The notes: a model not told the origin generated them from the sequence alone. Positions 45,477 through 54,886 are shown, counted from the stretch's first letter. The stretch: 64,000 nt of DNA from Hyphomicrobiales bacterium (GCA_028868735.1 JAGWTW010000002.1:40453-104452), one strand, 5' to 3'. Program-made: numbers and translations.

Positions 45477-46001
45477 ATGTCGATGACACACTATATGGAA
45501 CTGCTCACCTCGCCGCTGAATCTCCTCATGTTCATGGCGATTCCCGTCGTTCTGGCCGAAACGCTGGCCATAACCGAGTTCTACATCCTCTACACCTCTG
45601 CGAAGTCGGGACCTGTTCGCGCCGTCAATCGCGCAGCCGGCATCGTTCTGGGCGTCTATTTTGTCGGGGTATTCCTCTACCTGCTCGTGAACGCCGTCAT
45701 GCCGATCACGCAATCCGACGCCTGGCGCGGGTGGATCGATATGATCGCGGTCGGCGCCTATCTGGCGGGCGTAGCGCCGCTGGCCGGAATCGCTCTGCTC
45801 GAACTCGGCGTGATCTTTCCGCGCGCCGACGCGCGGCAAAAACTGGCGATCCACGCGGGACTCATCTCGGTGTTTCTCGTCGTCGGCCATGTCGCGATGG
45901 TGTTCGGCATGATCGACCCGCGCCTCGGCGGCTGGAGTGAAACCGCGGTCTCGACGCCGATGCATATGCCCGCCGCCGGCTCGATGCAGCATTCGCACTG
46001 A
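45477..46001 (+). CDS. Small integral membrane protein with a Met/His-rich tail
   Basis: Membrane protein, 174 aa, four or five predicted helices (about residues 12-35, 52-75, 88-110, 122-145). The C-terminal tail ends M-H-M-P-A-A-G-S-M-Q-H-S-H, rich in possible Cu(I) ligands. I do not recognise a characterised family; it resembles uncharacterised permease-like DUF6803 proteins. Paired with the small secreted His-rich protein upstream. Confidence 0.65.
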   Translation: MSMTHYMELLTSPLNLLMFMAIPVVLAETLAITEFYILYTSAKSGPVRAVNRAAGIVLGVYFVGVFLYLLVNAVMPITQSDAWRGWIDMIAVGAYLAGVAPLAGIALLELGVIFPRADARQKLAIHAGLISVFLVVGHVAMVFGMIDPRLGGWSETAVSTPMHMPAAGSMQHSH

Positions 46002-46025
46002 CGAAGCCTGCGGATCGGCGATCCG

Positions 46026-46053
46026 CTGCGGCGCGATTTCGATCGCGCCGCAG
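46026..46053 (+). terminator. Hairpin with UUCG tetraloop after the membrane-protein gene
   Basis: Perfect 12-bp stem CTGCGGCGCGAT / ATCGCGCCGCAG closed by TTCG, 24 bp after the stop. No T-run follows, so termination efficiency is uncertain. Confidence 0.55.
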
Positions 46054-46072
46054 GTTGCATCGCGCGAAATTA

Positions 46073-46087
46073 GTTATACAATATAAC
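46073..46087. promoter_or_regulatory. Inverted repeat upstream of feruloyl-CoA synthase (operator candidate)
   Basis: GTTATA-CAA-TATAAC, a perfect 6-bp inverted repeat in an AT-rich patch 38 bp before the fcs ATG. MarR-type regulators of hydroxycinnamate genes usually bind such sites; a MarR gene lies at 51563-52120. Confidence 0.5.
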
Positions 46088-46125
46088 AAAAATCGGCTCG
46101 AAGCCGAAAGGTTCGGGAGGAACGC

Positions 46126-47961
46126 ATGGCCATCATGGAGAGGGCGGTCGAGCTCGGCCCGCAGGACGTCGAAATCGACCGGCGGGCCAACGGGATTATC
46201 TACGCCCGCTCGCCGCATGCGATCGGGCCCGTCCCCGGGGACGTCACCTCGCTTCTGGAGCATTGGGCGCGGGAGACGCCCGAGCAGACCTTTGTCGCGC
46301 GGCGCGCGGCGGACGGCGGCTGGCGCACGCTGAGCTACGGGCGGTTCTACGACCGCATGCGCGGCATATGCGCCGCGCTTCTCGCCCGCGACGTCTCGGC
46401 GGAGCGGCCGGTCGCGATCCTCTCCGGCAATTCGATCGAGCATCTCCTCCTGTCGCTCGCCTGCATGCATATCGGCGTCCCGTTCGCGCCGATCTCGACC
46501 GCCTATTCGCTCGTCTCGAGCGATTACGGGAAATTGCGATACATTCTGGACGCGCTGACGCCCGGTCTCGTCTTCGCCGACGACGCCGCTGCCTTCGGCA
46601 AGGCGATGGCGGCGACCCGTCGCGCCGATGCGGAATATGTGACGCTCGCCGGCGGCGGCGAGATCGGCGCGACCGCCTTCGCGGATCTCGACGCGCACGC
46701 GCCGGACGCCGTGGCCGCCGCGCACGAGAAAGTCGATCACGACACCATTGCGAAAATCCTGTTCACCTCCGGCTCGACGGGCATGCCGAAAGGCGTCATC
46801 AACACGCAGCGCATGATGTGCTCGAACATCGCGCAGGGCGCTTTCGCGATGGCGGAAATCGCACGGGCGCCGCAGGTGCTGATCGACTGGCTGCCGTGGA
46901 ATCACACGTTCGGCGGAAACCAGAACGTCAGCATCGCGCTCTACAGCGGCGGTTCGCTCTACATCGACGACGGCAAGCCGACGCCCGCCGGATTCGAGGA
47001 AACGATCCGCAACCTCAAGGAAATCGCGCCGACCTGCTATTTCAACGTGCCCAAAGGCTTCGAATTCCTCGCACACCGCATGAAGGACGACGCGCAATTG
47101 CGCGCGACTTTCTTCAGCCGCGTGCGCTTCCTGATGTACGCCGGCGCAAGCCTGCCGCAGCACGTGTGGGACGCGCTCGAAAATCTCGCGCTGGAGACGG
47201 TCGGCGAAAAGATTCGGATCGTCACCGGCCTCGGCGCGACCGAGACGGCGCCGAGCATCTCGTTCGTGACGCGCGGCAAGGTGCGCGCGGGCATGATCGG
47301 CAATCCCGTGCCCGGCTGCGAGATCAAGCTCGTGCCCAACGTCGGAAAGCTCGAATTGCGCGTGCGCGGGCCGAACGTCACGCCCGGCTACTGGCGCGCG
47401 CCGGAAGCGACGGCGGCCGCCTTCGACGAAGAAGGCTTTTACAAGATGGGCGACGCCGTCCGGTTCGTCGATCCGAACGATCCCCACGGCGGCTTCATGT
47501 TCGACGGGCGCGTCAGCGAGGATTTCAAGCTGGCGACCGGAACGTGGGTCGGCGTCGGCAATCTGCGCACGGCGATGATCGCCGCCTTCGCGCCGTTCCT
47601 GCGCGACGCGGTGATCGCCGGGCACGACCGCGACGACGTGACGGCGATACTCCTGCTCGATCCCGACGGCTGCCGGCTCAAATTCGCGGACATCAAGGAC
47701 ACATCGCCGGCCGCGCTCGCGGCGCATTCCGGCTTGCGCGAAGCGCTCGGCGCGCGTCTTCGCGCATTCGCGGCGGCCGCGACCGGTTCGTCCACGCGCG
47801 TCGCGCGCGCCGTCATCCTCGACGAACACCCCTCGATCGACCATGGCGAGGTCACCGACAAGGGTTCGATCAACCAGCGCGCGGCGCTCGCGCACAGGGC
47901 GTCGCTCGTCAAGGAATTGTACGGCGAAACGGCGTCGAACCGGATCATTTCCGCGGATTGA
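46126..47961 (+). CDS. fcs: Feruloyl-CoA synthase
   Basis: AMP-forming aryl-CoA ligase, 611 aa, activating ferulate, coumarate or caffeate for CoA-dependent side-chain removal. ATP motif F-T-S-G-S-T-G-M-P-K-G near residue 213, then W-L-P-W-N-H-T-F-G-G-N, G-L-G-A-T-E-T-A-P, Y-K-M-G-D-A and F-D-G-R-V-S-E-D-F-K-L; the last resembles the Fcs branch more than 4-coumarate ligases. It has the longer Fcs C-terminal region. Ribosome site GGGAGGAACGC. No enoyl-CoA hydratase (ech) or vanillin dehydrogenase is adjacent. Confidence 0.85.
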   Translation: MAIMERAVELGPQDVEIDRRANGIIYARSPHAIGPVPGDVTSLLEHWARETPEQTFVARRAADGGWRTLSYGRFYDRMRGICAALLARDVSAERPVAILSGNSIEHLLLSLACMHIGVPFAPISTAYSLVSSDYGKLRYILDALTPGLVFADDAAAFGKAMAATRRADAEYVTLAGGGEIGATAFADLDAHAPDAVAAAHEKVDHDTIAKILFTSGSTGMPKGVINTQRMMCSNIAQGAFAMAEIARAPQVLIDWLPWNHTFGGNQNVSIALYSGGSLYIDDGKPTPAGFEETIRNLKEIAPTCYFNVPKGFEFLAHRMKDDAQLRATFFSRVRFLMYAGASLPQHVWDALENLALETVGEKIRIVTGLGATETAPSISFVTRGKVRAGMIGNPVPGCEIKLVPNVGKLELRVRGPNVTPGYWRAPEATAAAFDEEGFYKMGDAVRFVDPNDPHGGFMFDGRVSEDFKLATGTWVGVGNLRTAMIAAFAPFLRDAVIAGHDRDDVTAILLLDPDGCRLKFADIKDTSPAALAAHSGLREALGARLRAFAAAATGSSTRVARAVILDEHPSIDHGEVTDKGSINQRAALAHRASLVKELYGETASNRIISAD

Positions 47962-48060
47962 CCGGCGGGCCGCTGATTTGACCGCACGCCGCCCCGGCTC
48001 TAGAAGCAGCGCGACCTTGGATTTTCAGGCGCGTCCGCGCCGTCCGGAGCCGTCCGAAGC

Positions 48061-49290
48061 ATGACGAAACGCATAGAAAAGTGCCGCGTCAGCGGGTCCA
48101 CGAACCTGCTGTCGGTCCTCTCTCTCGGCGATCAGGCCCTGACAGGCGTTTTCCCCGCCTCGGCCGCCACGCCGGTCACAAAGGGGCCGCTGGAGCTCGT
48201 CTGGTGCCCGGATTCCGGCCTGCTGCAGCTTGCGCATGTGTATGAGCCCGGCGAGATGTACGGCGAGAACTACGGGTATCGCTCGGGCCTCAACGCCTCG
48301 ATGGTGCGCCATCTCACGCAGAAGATCGGCAAGCTCGAGCAATTCGCCGATCTGAAACCCGGCGACACTGTGCTCGACATCGGCTCGAACGACGCCACCT
48401 CGCTGAAAGCCTACAAGACGCCGTCGCTCAAGCGCATCGGCATCGACCCGACCGGCGCGAAGTTCCGCCAGTACTATCCCGACGACATCAAGCTCGTGCC
48501 CGATTTCTTCACCGCGAAGAATTTCGACAGCGTGTCGTCCGAGCGCGCGAAAATCATCACGTCGATCGCGATGTTCTACGATCTCGAGGACCCGGTCGCT
48601 TTCGCGCGCGACATCAAGCATTGTCTGCGCCCGGACGGAGTGTGGCATTTCGAGCAGAGCTACATGCCCTCGATGCTGCGGATGACGTCCTACGACACGA
48701 TCTGCCACGAGCACGTCGAATATTATTCGCTGGCCGTCGTCGAAAAGATTCTCGAAGCCGCCGACATGAAAGTGCTCGACGTGCAGATGAACGCCGTCAA
48801 CGGCGGATCGTTCGCGGTCACAGCCGGACATCGCAATTCGCCGGTCAAGGCCAATCGCCCGGTCGTCGACTGGCTGCTCGCCCAGGAAGAGCGCATGGGG
48901 CTCGCAACGCCGCGCCCCTATCGCGAATTCGAGGAGCGCGTATTCCGCCATCGCGAGGATCTGCGCCGCCTGTTGCAGGCGCTGCGCGACGACGGCAAGC
49001 GCATTCTCGGCTACGGCGCCTCGACCAAGGGCAACGTGGTGCTGCAATTCTGCGGCATCGGCCCCGATCTCGTCGAGGCGATCGCCGAGGTCAATCCGGA
49101 CAAATACGGCCATGTGACGCCGGGCTCGCACATACCGATCGTGTCGGAAGAAGACGCGCTGAAAATGAAGCCGGACTATTATCTGGTGCTGCCCTGGCAC
49201 TTCAAGGACGGCATCCTGCAACGCGAGCAGAAATATCTCGCGGACGGCGGCAAGATGATCTTCCCCTTCCCCGAAATCGAGATCGTGTGA
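48061..49290 (+). CDS. SAM-dependent C-methyltransferase (sugar C-methyltransferase type)
   Basis: Methyltransferase, 409 aa, three domains. The N-terminal zinc-binding-type domain begins C-R-V-S-G-S-T and continues W-C-P-D-S-G-L-L-Q. The SAM domain has V-L-D-I-G-S-N-D-A near residue 105. The C-terminal Rossmann-like domain has G-Y-G-A-S-T-K-G-N near 320. The same arrangement occurs in dTDP-sugar C-3 methyltransferases. With the following acyltransferase and glycosyltransferase it suggests decoration of a surface glycan or lipid. Only a weak ribosome site precedes the ATG. Confidence 0.85.
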   Translation: MTKRIEKCRVSGSTNLLSVLSLGDQALTGVFPASAATPVTKGPLELVWCPDSGLLQLAHVYEPGEMYGENYGYRSGLNASMVRHLTQKIGKLEQFADLKPGDTVLDIGSNDATSLKAYKTPSLKRIGIDPTGAKFRQYYPDDIKLVPDFFTAKNFDSVSSERAKIITSIAMFYDLEDPVAFARDIKHCLRPDGVWHFEQSYMPSMLRMTSYDTICHEHVEYYSLAVVEKILEAADMKVLDVQMNAVNGGSFAVTAGHRNSPVKANRPVVDWLLAQEERMGLATPRPYREFEERVFRHREDLRRLLQALRDDGKRILGYGASTKGNVVLQFCGIGPDLVEAIAEVNPDKYGHVTPGSHIPIVSEEDALKMKPDYYLVLPWHFKDGILQREQKYLADGGKMIFPFPEIEIV

Positions 49291-49312
49291 GGGCGCGCGC
49301 AAGGGGGACGCG

Positions 49313-50518
49313 TTGACGGAAAGTCCGGCGGAAGGGACAGACCCCAAAAAAGCGACCTATCGCTTCATCGACGGCTTGCGCGGATATGCGATCGCGCTCG
49401 TGCTGCTGGTCCATGCGGGACTCGGCACGGTCGCCATCGATTCGCTCGACAAGTTCGATCCTGCGCCGAAGACCGACATTTTGCTGCCGACCTGGCTGCG
49501 GGCGATCTGCGACGCCGCAGGCAACGGCGTGCAGCTGTTCTTCGTCGTAAGCGCCGCCTCATTGACGTTGAGCCTGCTCGGCCGCCATGGAACCGATCTG
49601 CGCCGTTACGCGCGGCGTCGATTCTGCCGTATCGCCCCGATGTTCTACGTCGGGCTGGCGTTCTACCTGTTCCTGTTCGGTTTCGGACCGCGCATGTGGG
49701 CTATGAACGGGATCGGCTGGCGCGACGTCCTCCAGACGCTGCTGCTTGTTCACGCCTGGTTTCCCAATGCGCTCAACAGCGTGGTGCCCGGCGGATGGTC
49801 CATCGGCGACGAAGTGTCGTTCTACGTTCTGCTGCCGGCGCTGTTCGTTCTGCTGCGACGTTCGCGCCTCGCGTTTCTCGTGCTCGCGGCGGCCGTGCTC
49901 GTCGCCGTTCAGACACGTTATGCGATCGAACTGCGGTCCGGCGCCTGGACGCCCTATAAAATCCTCGGGTTCATCAACCAGTCGCCGGTTTTCCTCGTCG
50001 GCATGCTCGCGGCATGGGCGTTCAGATTTCACCCGCTGCCGCGCATCGTAAATTCGCAGGTCTGGGGACCGCTCGTTTTCGTCGTGATGGTCGCCGTGCT
50101 GCCGCAAGTCGCGGGCATGGGCGAAACGGTCTTGCAAAGCCATCTCAGGTTCGCGCTGCTCGGCGGCCTGTTGTGCTACGCGCTGAGCGGCGACCGCTCG
50201 ATCTTCTTCACGAAATCCGCGATCGTTTCGCTGGGGCGCGTATCCTTCAGCGTCTATCTGATCCATTTCGCGTTGCTGCGGCCGATGCACGCGTTCGCGG
50301 GCATGCTGACATCTTCGCGCGGCGTCGTCTTCCTGCTGATCGACTATGCGGCGCTGCTCGCAGTCGCCTATGCGCTCGCCGTTCTCACCTATCGCTACGT
50401 CGAGCACCCGTTCATCCGGCTCGGCGCCGGCGAAGCCGATCCGTTTCGCGTTTGGCGCGAACTCCTGGGCCGCACGCCCGCACTCGATCCGACGCTCGGG
50501 CGCGAAGGCCGACGCTAG
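49313..50518 (+). CDS. Acyltransferase family 3 (OafA/YrhL-like) membrane protein
   Basis: O-acyltransferase, 401 aa, about ten membrane helices, transferring acetyl or other acyl groups to sugars at the inner membrane. N-terminal pattern F-I-D-G-L-R-G-Y-A-I-A-L-V-L-L-V-H-A-G, including the family R and H, and N-G-V-Q-L-F-F-V-V-S near residue 65. TTG start after AAGGGGGACGCG, 22 bp after the methyltransferase. Its stop overlaps by 4 bp the stop of the convergent glycosyltransferase. Confidence 0.88.
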   Translation: MTESPAEGTDPKKATYRFIDGLRGYAIALVLLVHAGLGTVAIDSLDKFDPAPKTDILLPTWLRAICDAAGNGVQLFFVVSAASLTLSLLGRHGTDLRRYARRRFCRIAPMFYVGLAFYLFLFGFGPRMWAMNGIGWRDVLQTLLLVHAWFPNALNSVVPGGWSIGDEVSFYVLLPALFVLLRRSRLAFLVLAAAVLVAVQTRYAIELRSGAWTPYKILGFINQSPVFLVGMLAAWAFRFHPLPRIVNSQVWGPLVFVVMVAVLPQVAGMGETVLQSHLRFALLGGLLCYALSGDRSIFFTKSAIVSLGRVSFSVYLIHFALLRPMHAFAGMLTSSRGVVFLLIDYAALLAVAYALAVLTYRYVEHPFIRLGAGEADPFRVWRELLGRTPALDPTLGREGRR

Positions 50519-51558
50519 CGCTTCTGCGCCTGACGCGCCGCCTTGCGGCGGCGGGCCGTTTCGACCTGTTTGGCGGCGAGTTCCGGCTGCCATTCCGCAA
50601 AGCGCTTCGGGGGCGTCAGGGCGTAATCGAGCTTCATGCGGAAATTCGCCCACGAGCGGTCGCAATAGGCCTTGCGCACGATCCCGTCGAGTTGCGCCCT
50701 GCTCTCGCCGTCGGGATCGAGCATGCAGGCGTATTTGCCCATCATCAGCATGCCGAGCCCGAATTCCCTGCGGATCACGCGGCGCACGTGAAAGGCTTCC
50801 ACGCTCTCGTGGCCGAAGAACGTGTCGGCGATCTTATGATAACCGTCGACCGACAGCGCGATGCGCGCGACGAAGCCGCGTCCCATGAAGGAATCGTTGT
50901 CGGGGCGGCGGTCCTGCCAGCATTCCGGCACGTAGCGCAGGCGCAGGCCGAGCTTCATCAATTCGAACAGGCGCGCCGCATGCGCCCAGCACGAGCCGTC
51001 GAACGCCGCGTTGAAGGGCACGCGGTCCCAGGACGCGCGCTTGTTGATCATGCCGCCCATGAAGCTGAAGAACGCCTCGGTGTTCACAGCGCCGGCGAAA
51101 TAGCGCGCGCGCACGGCGGGGTCGCCGAGATCGAAGGTCGCGGGCGCGTTCGGCTCCAGCACGGGCCATTCGTCCCAGACCTTGCGGTCGTGGAGAAACT
51201 CCATGTGCTTCGTCAGATAGACGTCGCAGCCGCTTTCGATTTCCTGCAGCGCGCGGCGCAAGGCGCCCGGCCGCATGATGTCGTCGCCCGAGAACAGCCA
51301 GCAATAGTCGCCGCTCGTGCTGGCGAAGGCGGTCGCCATGTCGCGGTCGATGCCGCCCTTCTGCGGCAGGCGCACGTAGCGCACCTGCGGATGGCGCGCG
51401 CAATAATCGGCCATGACCTGCGGCGTCGCATCCGTCGAGGCGCCGTCGACCACGACGATCTCGACTCCGCCGACGCCGTCCTGCGCGACGATCGAGTCGA
51501 GCGTTTCGCCGATGAAATTCGCAAAATTGTAGATCGGGATCGCGATCGAAAGCCGCAT
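50515..51558 (-). CDS. Family 2 glycosyltransferase
   Basis: GT-A fold glycosyltransferase, 347 aa. Opens R-L-S-I-A-I-P-I-Y-N-F-A; the nucleotide-sugar site includes V-V-D-G-A-S-T-D near residue 36 and F-S-G-D-D-I near 89 (the DXD-like motif). Close pattern to sugar transferases such as CDP-abequose synthase partners, but the donor is unknown. Lies 4 bp downstream of the MarR gene on the same strand; likely part of the same surface-glycan patch as the preceding two genes. Confidence 0.88.
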   Translation of the reverse strand: MRLSIAIPIYNFANFIGETLDSIVAQDGVGGVEIVVVDGASTDATPQVMADYCARHPQVRYVRLPQKGGIDRDMATAFASTSGDYCWLFSGDDIMRPGALRRALQEIESGCDVYLTKHMEFLHDRKVWDEWPVLEPNAPATFDLGDPAVRARYFAGAVNTEAFFSFMGGMINKRASWDRVPFNAAFDGSCWAHAARLFELMKLGLRLRYVPECWQDRRPDNDSFMGRGFVARIALSVDGYHKIADTFFGHESVEAFHVRRVIRREFGLGMLMMGKYACMLDPDGESRAQLDGIVRKAYCDRSWANFRMKLDYALTPPKRFAEWQPELAAKQVETARRRKAARQAQKR

Positions 51559-51562
51559 CGGC

Positions 51563-52120
51563 TCAAGCCTCGGAACTGTCCCGGCCGATGGCCGCGGTCA
51601 GATCGCGCAGGAGCCCGACGAGGATGGCCGCCTGGCCCGGCGGCAACAGGGCGGCGAGCCGCGCCTCGTGCGCAGAGTTGCGCTTGCGCAACTGCCCCAT
51701 GAGCGCTGCGCCCTCCTCGGTCAGGTGCAGCGCGCGCGAACGGCGGTCGTCCGCCACGGCCTGACGGCGCGCAAGACCGCGCCGCTCCAGCTCGTCGAGC
51801 ACGGCGACGAAATTGGTCCGCTTGATGCCGAGCGCGGCGCTGACGTCGCCCTGCTTCAGCCCGGGCATTTCGGAAATGATGGAAAGCACGGCGTATTGCG
51901 TCGGCCGGATGCCGAATTCGTCGAACATGCGGCGAAAATCGTTGAAAACGGCGACCTGGGCCCGGCGCAGGAGATAGCCCAGCACATGGTCGAGATGGCC
52001 GAGGCCGACGGGCGCGTCCGCCGGCTTCGGCGGGGGCGAAGCGCCAGCGCCGCCGGTCGGCGCGCGTTTGGGCGCAAGGGTCTTCGGCCGCCGGGAGGCG
52101 CTGGTCTTGTCCGTCTGCAT
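51563..52120 (-). CDS. MarR family transcriptional regulator
   Basis: Winged-helix regulator, 185 aa. The first 40 residues are basic and proline-rich, before the MarR core (R-P-T-Q-Y-A-V-L-S-I-I; recognition helix G-I-K-R-T-N-F-V-A-V-L-D-E-L-E; wing A-D-D-R-R-S-R-A-L-H-L). ATG at 52120 chosen over an in-frame ATG at 52150. Resembles hydroxycinnamate-type MarR repressors, so a link to fcs at 46126 is possible; direct neighbours are a glycosyltransferase and a helicase. Confidence 0.85.
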   Translation of the reverse strand: MQTDKTSASRRPKTLAPKRAPTGGAGASPPPKPADAPVGLGHLDHVLGYLLRRAQVAVFNDFRRMFDEFGIRPTQYAVLSIISEMPGLKQGDVSAALGIKRTNFVAVLDELERRGLARRQAVADDRRSRALHLTEEGAALMGQLRKRNSAHEARLAALLPPGQAAILVGLLRDLTAAIGRDSSEA

Positions 52121-52202
52121 GCCGGAGCCTTGATAATGACCGGCCGCCAAAAAGCAAAGAAGCGCGCCTCGCCCGACTCAGGGACGGATGCTAGGACAAA
52201 GC

Positions 52203-53297
52203 ATGAACTGGACCTCCGAACAGGACCATGCGCTCGCCGCGGTCGCCGCCTGGCTCGGCGAAGCCGGAGGGCCGCAGGTCTTCCGGCTGTTCGGCTACGC
52301 CGGCACGGGCAAGACCACGCTCGCGCGCCACCTCGCAGAACATGTGGACGGGGAGACGGCCTTCGGCGCCTTCACCGGCAAGGCCGCGCTCGTGCTGCGC
52401 TCCAAGGGGTGCCGCGACGCGCGCACCATCCATTCCATGATCTACCGGCCGAAGGAGGTCGAATCGGAGGAGCCGTCCTTCGTGCTCAACGAGGACGCGC
52501 CGGCCGCCGCCGCCAGCCTGATCGTGATCGACGAATGCTCGATGGTCGACGAGGAGCTCGGCCGCGACCTTCTGTCCTTCGGCAAGAAAGTGCTGGTGCT
52601 GGGCGACCCCGCGCAATTGCCGCCGGTCAAGGGCGGCGGCTTCTTCACCGAGGCGGAGCCGGACGTGATGCTGACCGAGGTGCATCGGCAAGCGGCCGAC
52701 GACCCGATCATCCGGATGTCGATGGATGTGCGCGAGGGCAAGAGGCTTTCGCGCGGCGCCTACGGCCGGTCGAAGGTGATCGGCCGCGACGAGGTTTCGA
52801 CGGACGATGTGAAGGAGGCGGATCAGGTTCTGGTCGGCCTCAACCGGACCCGGCGCGCGTACAACCGACGCTTGCGCGAACTGAACGGCTTTTCGGGCGA
52901 CCTGCCGCAAGCCGGCGAGAAGCTCGTGTGCCTGCGCAACAATCGCACGAAGGGCCTGCTCAACGGCGGCATCTTTCGCGTGGCGCGCGCCGGCGTGGTG
53001 CGGACGCGCAAGGTGCGGCTGTCCGTGACGCCGGAGGAAAATCCCGCCGCCAAGCCGCAGCGCGTCGGCGTCATCCCGCAATTCTTCCTCGATTCGGAAG
53101 AGGAAATTCCCTATTCGCTGCGGCGCGAGTCGGATGAATTCGACTTCGGCTACGCGCTCACCGTCCACAAGGCGCAGGGCTCGCAATGGAACAGCGTCTA
53201 TCTGTTCGATGAAAGCTTCGCCTTCCGCGAACATCGCGCGCGCTGGCTCTACACCGGCATCACGCGCGCCGCGGAGCGCTTGACGATCGTGACCTGA
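52203..53297 (+). CDS. RecD-like ATP-dependent DNA helicase
   Basis: Superfamily 1 helicase, 364 aa from the ATG at 52203, which has AGGA upstream; an ATG at 52188 is possible. Motif I G-Y-A-G-T-G-K-T-T, motif II D-E-C-S-M-V, motif III L-G-D-P-A-Q-L-P-P-V, a C-terminal UvrD_C_2 segment V-H-K-A-Q-G-S-Q-W and Y-T-G-I-T-R-A-A-E-R. Shorter than RecD2, without the N-terminal extension. Probably DNA repair or a housekeeping role; the gene stands alone. Confidence 0.9.
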   Translation: MNWTSEQDHALAAVAAWLGEAGGPQVFRLFGYAGTGKTTLARHLAEHVDGETAFGAFTGKAALVLRSKGCRDARTIHSMIYRPKEVESEEPSFVLNEDAPAAAASLIVIDECSMVDEELGRDLLSFGKKVLVLGDPAQLPPVKGGGFFTEAEPDVMLTEVHRQAADDPIIRMSMDVREGKRLSRGAYGRSKVIGRDEVSTDDVKEADQVLVGLNRTRRAYNRRLRELNGFSGDLPQAGEKLVCLRNNRTKGLLNGGIFRVARAGVVRTRKVRLSVTPEENPAAKPQRVGVIPQFFLDSEEEIPYSLRRESDEFDFGYALTVHKAQGSQWNSVYLFDESFAFREHRARWLYTGITRAAERLTIVT

Positions 53298-53302
53298 GGA
53301 AG

Positions 53303-53316
53303 CCCGCTCGCGCGGG
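53303..53316 (+). terminator. Small hairpin after the helicase gene
   Basis: CCCGC-TCGC-GCGGG, 6 bp after the helicase stop and without a T-run. Weak terminator candidate. Confidence 0.3.
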
Positions 53317-53434
53317 AACGCATTGCGCGCAGGGCTGCACGGCTTTCGCCATGCTTGCCGTCCCGACGCCCGCGCTTATGCTTGCCCGACGCCGCAGGAC
53401 GCGGTCACAGCGCCCGCGCCGAGAGGATGACGCA

Positions 53435-54886
53435 ATGGACGGAAATCTCGCCTTCGCCTCGGCGGCGACGCTCGCCGAAATGGTGCGGACGAAAAGGATC
53501 GGCGCGGTCGAACTGCTCGACCTCTATCTGCGACGCGTCGAACGGTTGAACCCGCGCATAAACGCTGTGATCGCGCAGCAGGCCGATGTCGCCCGCAAAC
53601 ACGCCGCGCAACGCGACGCCGAGACGGCCAAGGGCGAGAGCCGCGGCGCGTTGCACGGCGTGCCGATGACGGTGAAGGAGGCTTTCGACGTTCCCGGTCT
53701 CGCATCGACCTGGGGCATGCCCGCCCTGCGCGACAATATCGCCGCGCGCACGGCGCTTGCGGTCGAGCGGCTCGAGAACGCCGGCGCGGTCGTCTTCGGC
53801 AAGACCAATGTTCCCGTCGCGCTGGCGGACTGGCAAACGTTCAATCCGGTCTACGGCACGACCAGCAATCCCTGGAACGTCGAACGCACGCCGGGCGGTT
53901 CGTCCGGCGGCAGCGCGGCTGCGCTGGCGGCCGGCCTCACCGGCCTCGAACTCGGCAGCGACATAGGCGCCTCGATCCGCGATCCCGCGCATTATTGCGG
54001 CGTGTTCGGCCACAAGCCGACATTCAACGTCTGCCCGTCGGACGGACACCAATTGCCGGATTCTTTCTCTTTCCTCGACATAGCCGTGATCGGGCCGATG
54101 GCGCGCTCCGCGCGGGATCTCGAAATCGCGCTCGACATCATCGCCGGCCCGAATGCGGTCGAGGCGCGCGGCTGGACGCTCAACCTGCCGCGTTCGACGA
54201 AAACGAAACTGTCCGACTTTCGCGTCGCCGTGATGCCGACGGCCGACACGGCGCCGGTCGACGCCGCGGTGCGCGGCGAAATCGAAAAGCTCGCGGATTT
54301 CTTGCGCAGACAGGGCGCGCAGGTCGACATGGACGCGCGCCCGGTCGATCCCGCCGAAGCGCACGAGGCCTACATCATGCTGCTGCGTTCGGCGACGAGC
54401 GGCGGCATGGACCAGGCCGCGTGGGACAGGCTCGCCGCCGACCGCGACAATGTGCGCGGCCGGCGCGACTATTACGCCTGGCATGCGCGCGCGAATACGA
54501 TGAGCCACCGCGAATGGATGACATGGGACAACATCCGCCATCGCATGCGCCGGGATTGGGAGAAATTCTTCGCGCGATTCGATCTCCTGCTCTGTCCGAC
54601 GGCGACGACGACCGCCTTCCCGCACATGCAGACCGGCGAACGCTGGGAGCGCATGATCAGCGTCGACGGCGCGCCGCAGCCGACGACGACGCAGCTGTTC
54701 TGGGCGGGCTATTCCGGCATGGTCCTGCTGCCCTCCACCGTCGCGCCGATCGGCGTCGCGGCGGACGGTCTGCCGGTCGGCGTGCAGATCGTCGCGCCGC
54801 AATATCTCGATTACAGCGCGATCCGCTTCGCGCAATTGCTGGAGCGCGACTATCGCGCCTTCACGGCCCCGCCGGGATTTGCATGA
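53435..54886 (+). CDS. Amidase signature family protein
   Basis: Amidase, 483 aa. Catalytic triad: Lys in T-V-K-E-A-F near residue 79, cis-Ser in G-S-S-G-G-S (about 153-158) and nucleophile Ser in G-S-D-I-G-A-S-I-R (about 180). The usual G-G-S-[IL]-R appears here as G-A-S-I-R. ATG at 53435 follows GAGAGGATGACGCA; 28 arginine-rich codons upstream are excluded. Overlaps the next gene by 4 bp. Likely hydrolyses a xenobiotic or natural carboxamide; the family is too broad to name one. Confidence 0.88.
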   Translation: MDGNLAFASAATLAEMVRTKRIGAVELLDLYLRRVERLNPRINAVIAQQADVARKHAAQRDAETAKGESRGALHGVPMTVKEAFDVPGLASTWGMPALRDNIAARTALAVERLENAGAVVFGKTNVPVALADWQTFNPVYGTTSNPWNVERTPGGSSGGSAAALAAGLTGLELGSDIGASIRDPAHYCGVFGHKPTFNVCPSDGHQLPDSFSFLDIAVIGPMARSARDLEIALDIIAGPNAVEARGWTLNLPRSTKTKLSDFRVAVMPTADTAPVDAAVRGEIEKLADFLRRQGAQVDMDARPVDPAEAHEAYIMLLRSATSGGMDQAAWDRLAADRDNVRGRRDYYAWHARANTMSHREWMTWDNIRHRMRRDWEKFFARFDLLLCPTATTTAFPHMQTGERWERMISVDGAPQPTTTQLFWAGYSGMVLLPSTVAPIGVAADGLPVGVQIVAPQYLDYSAIRFAQLLERDYRAFTAPPGFA

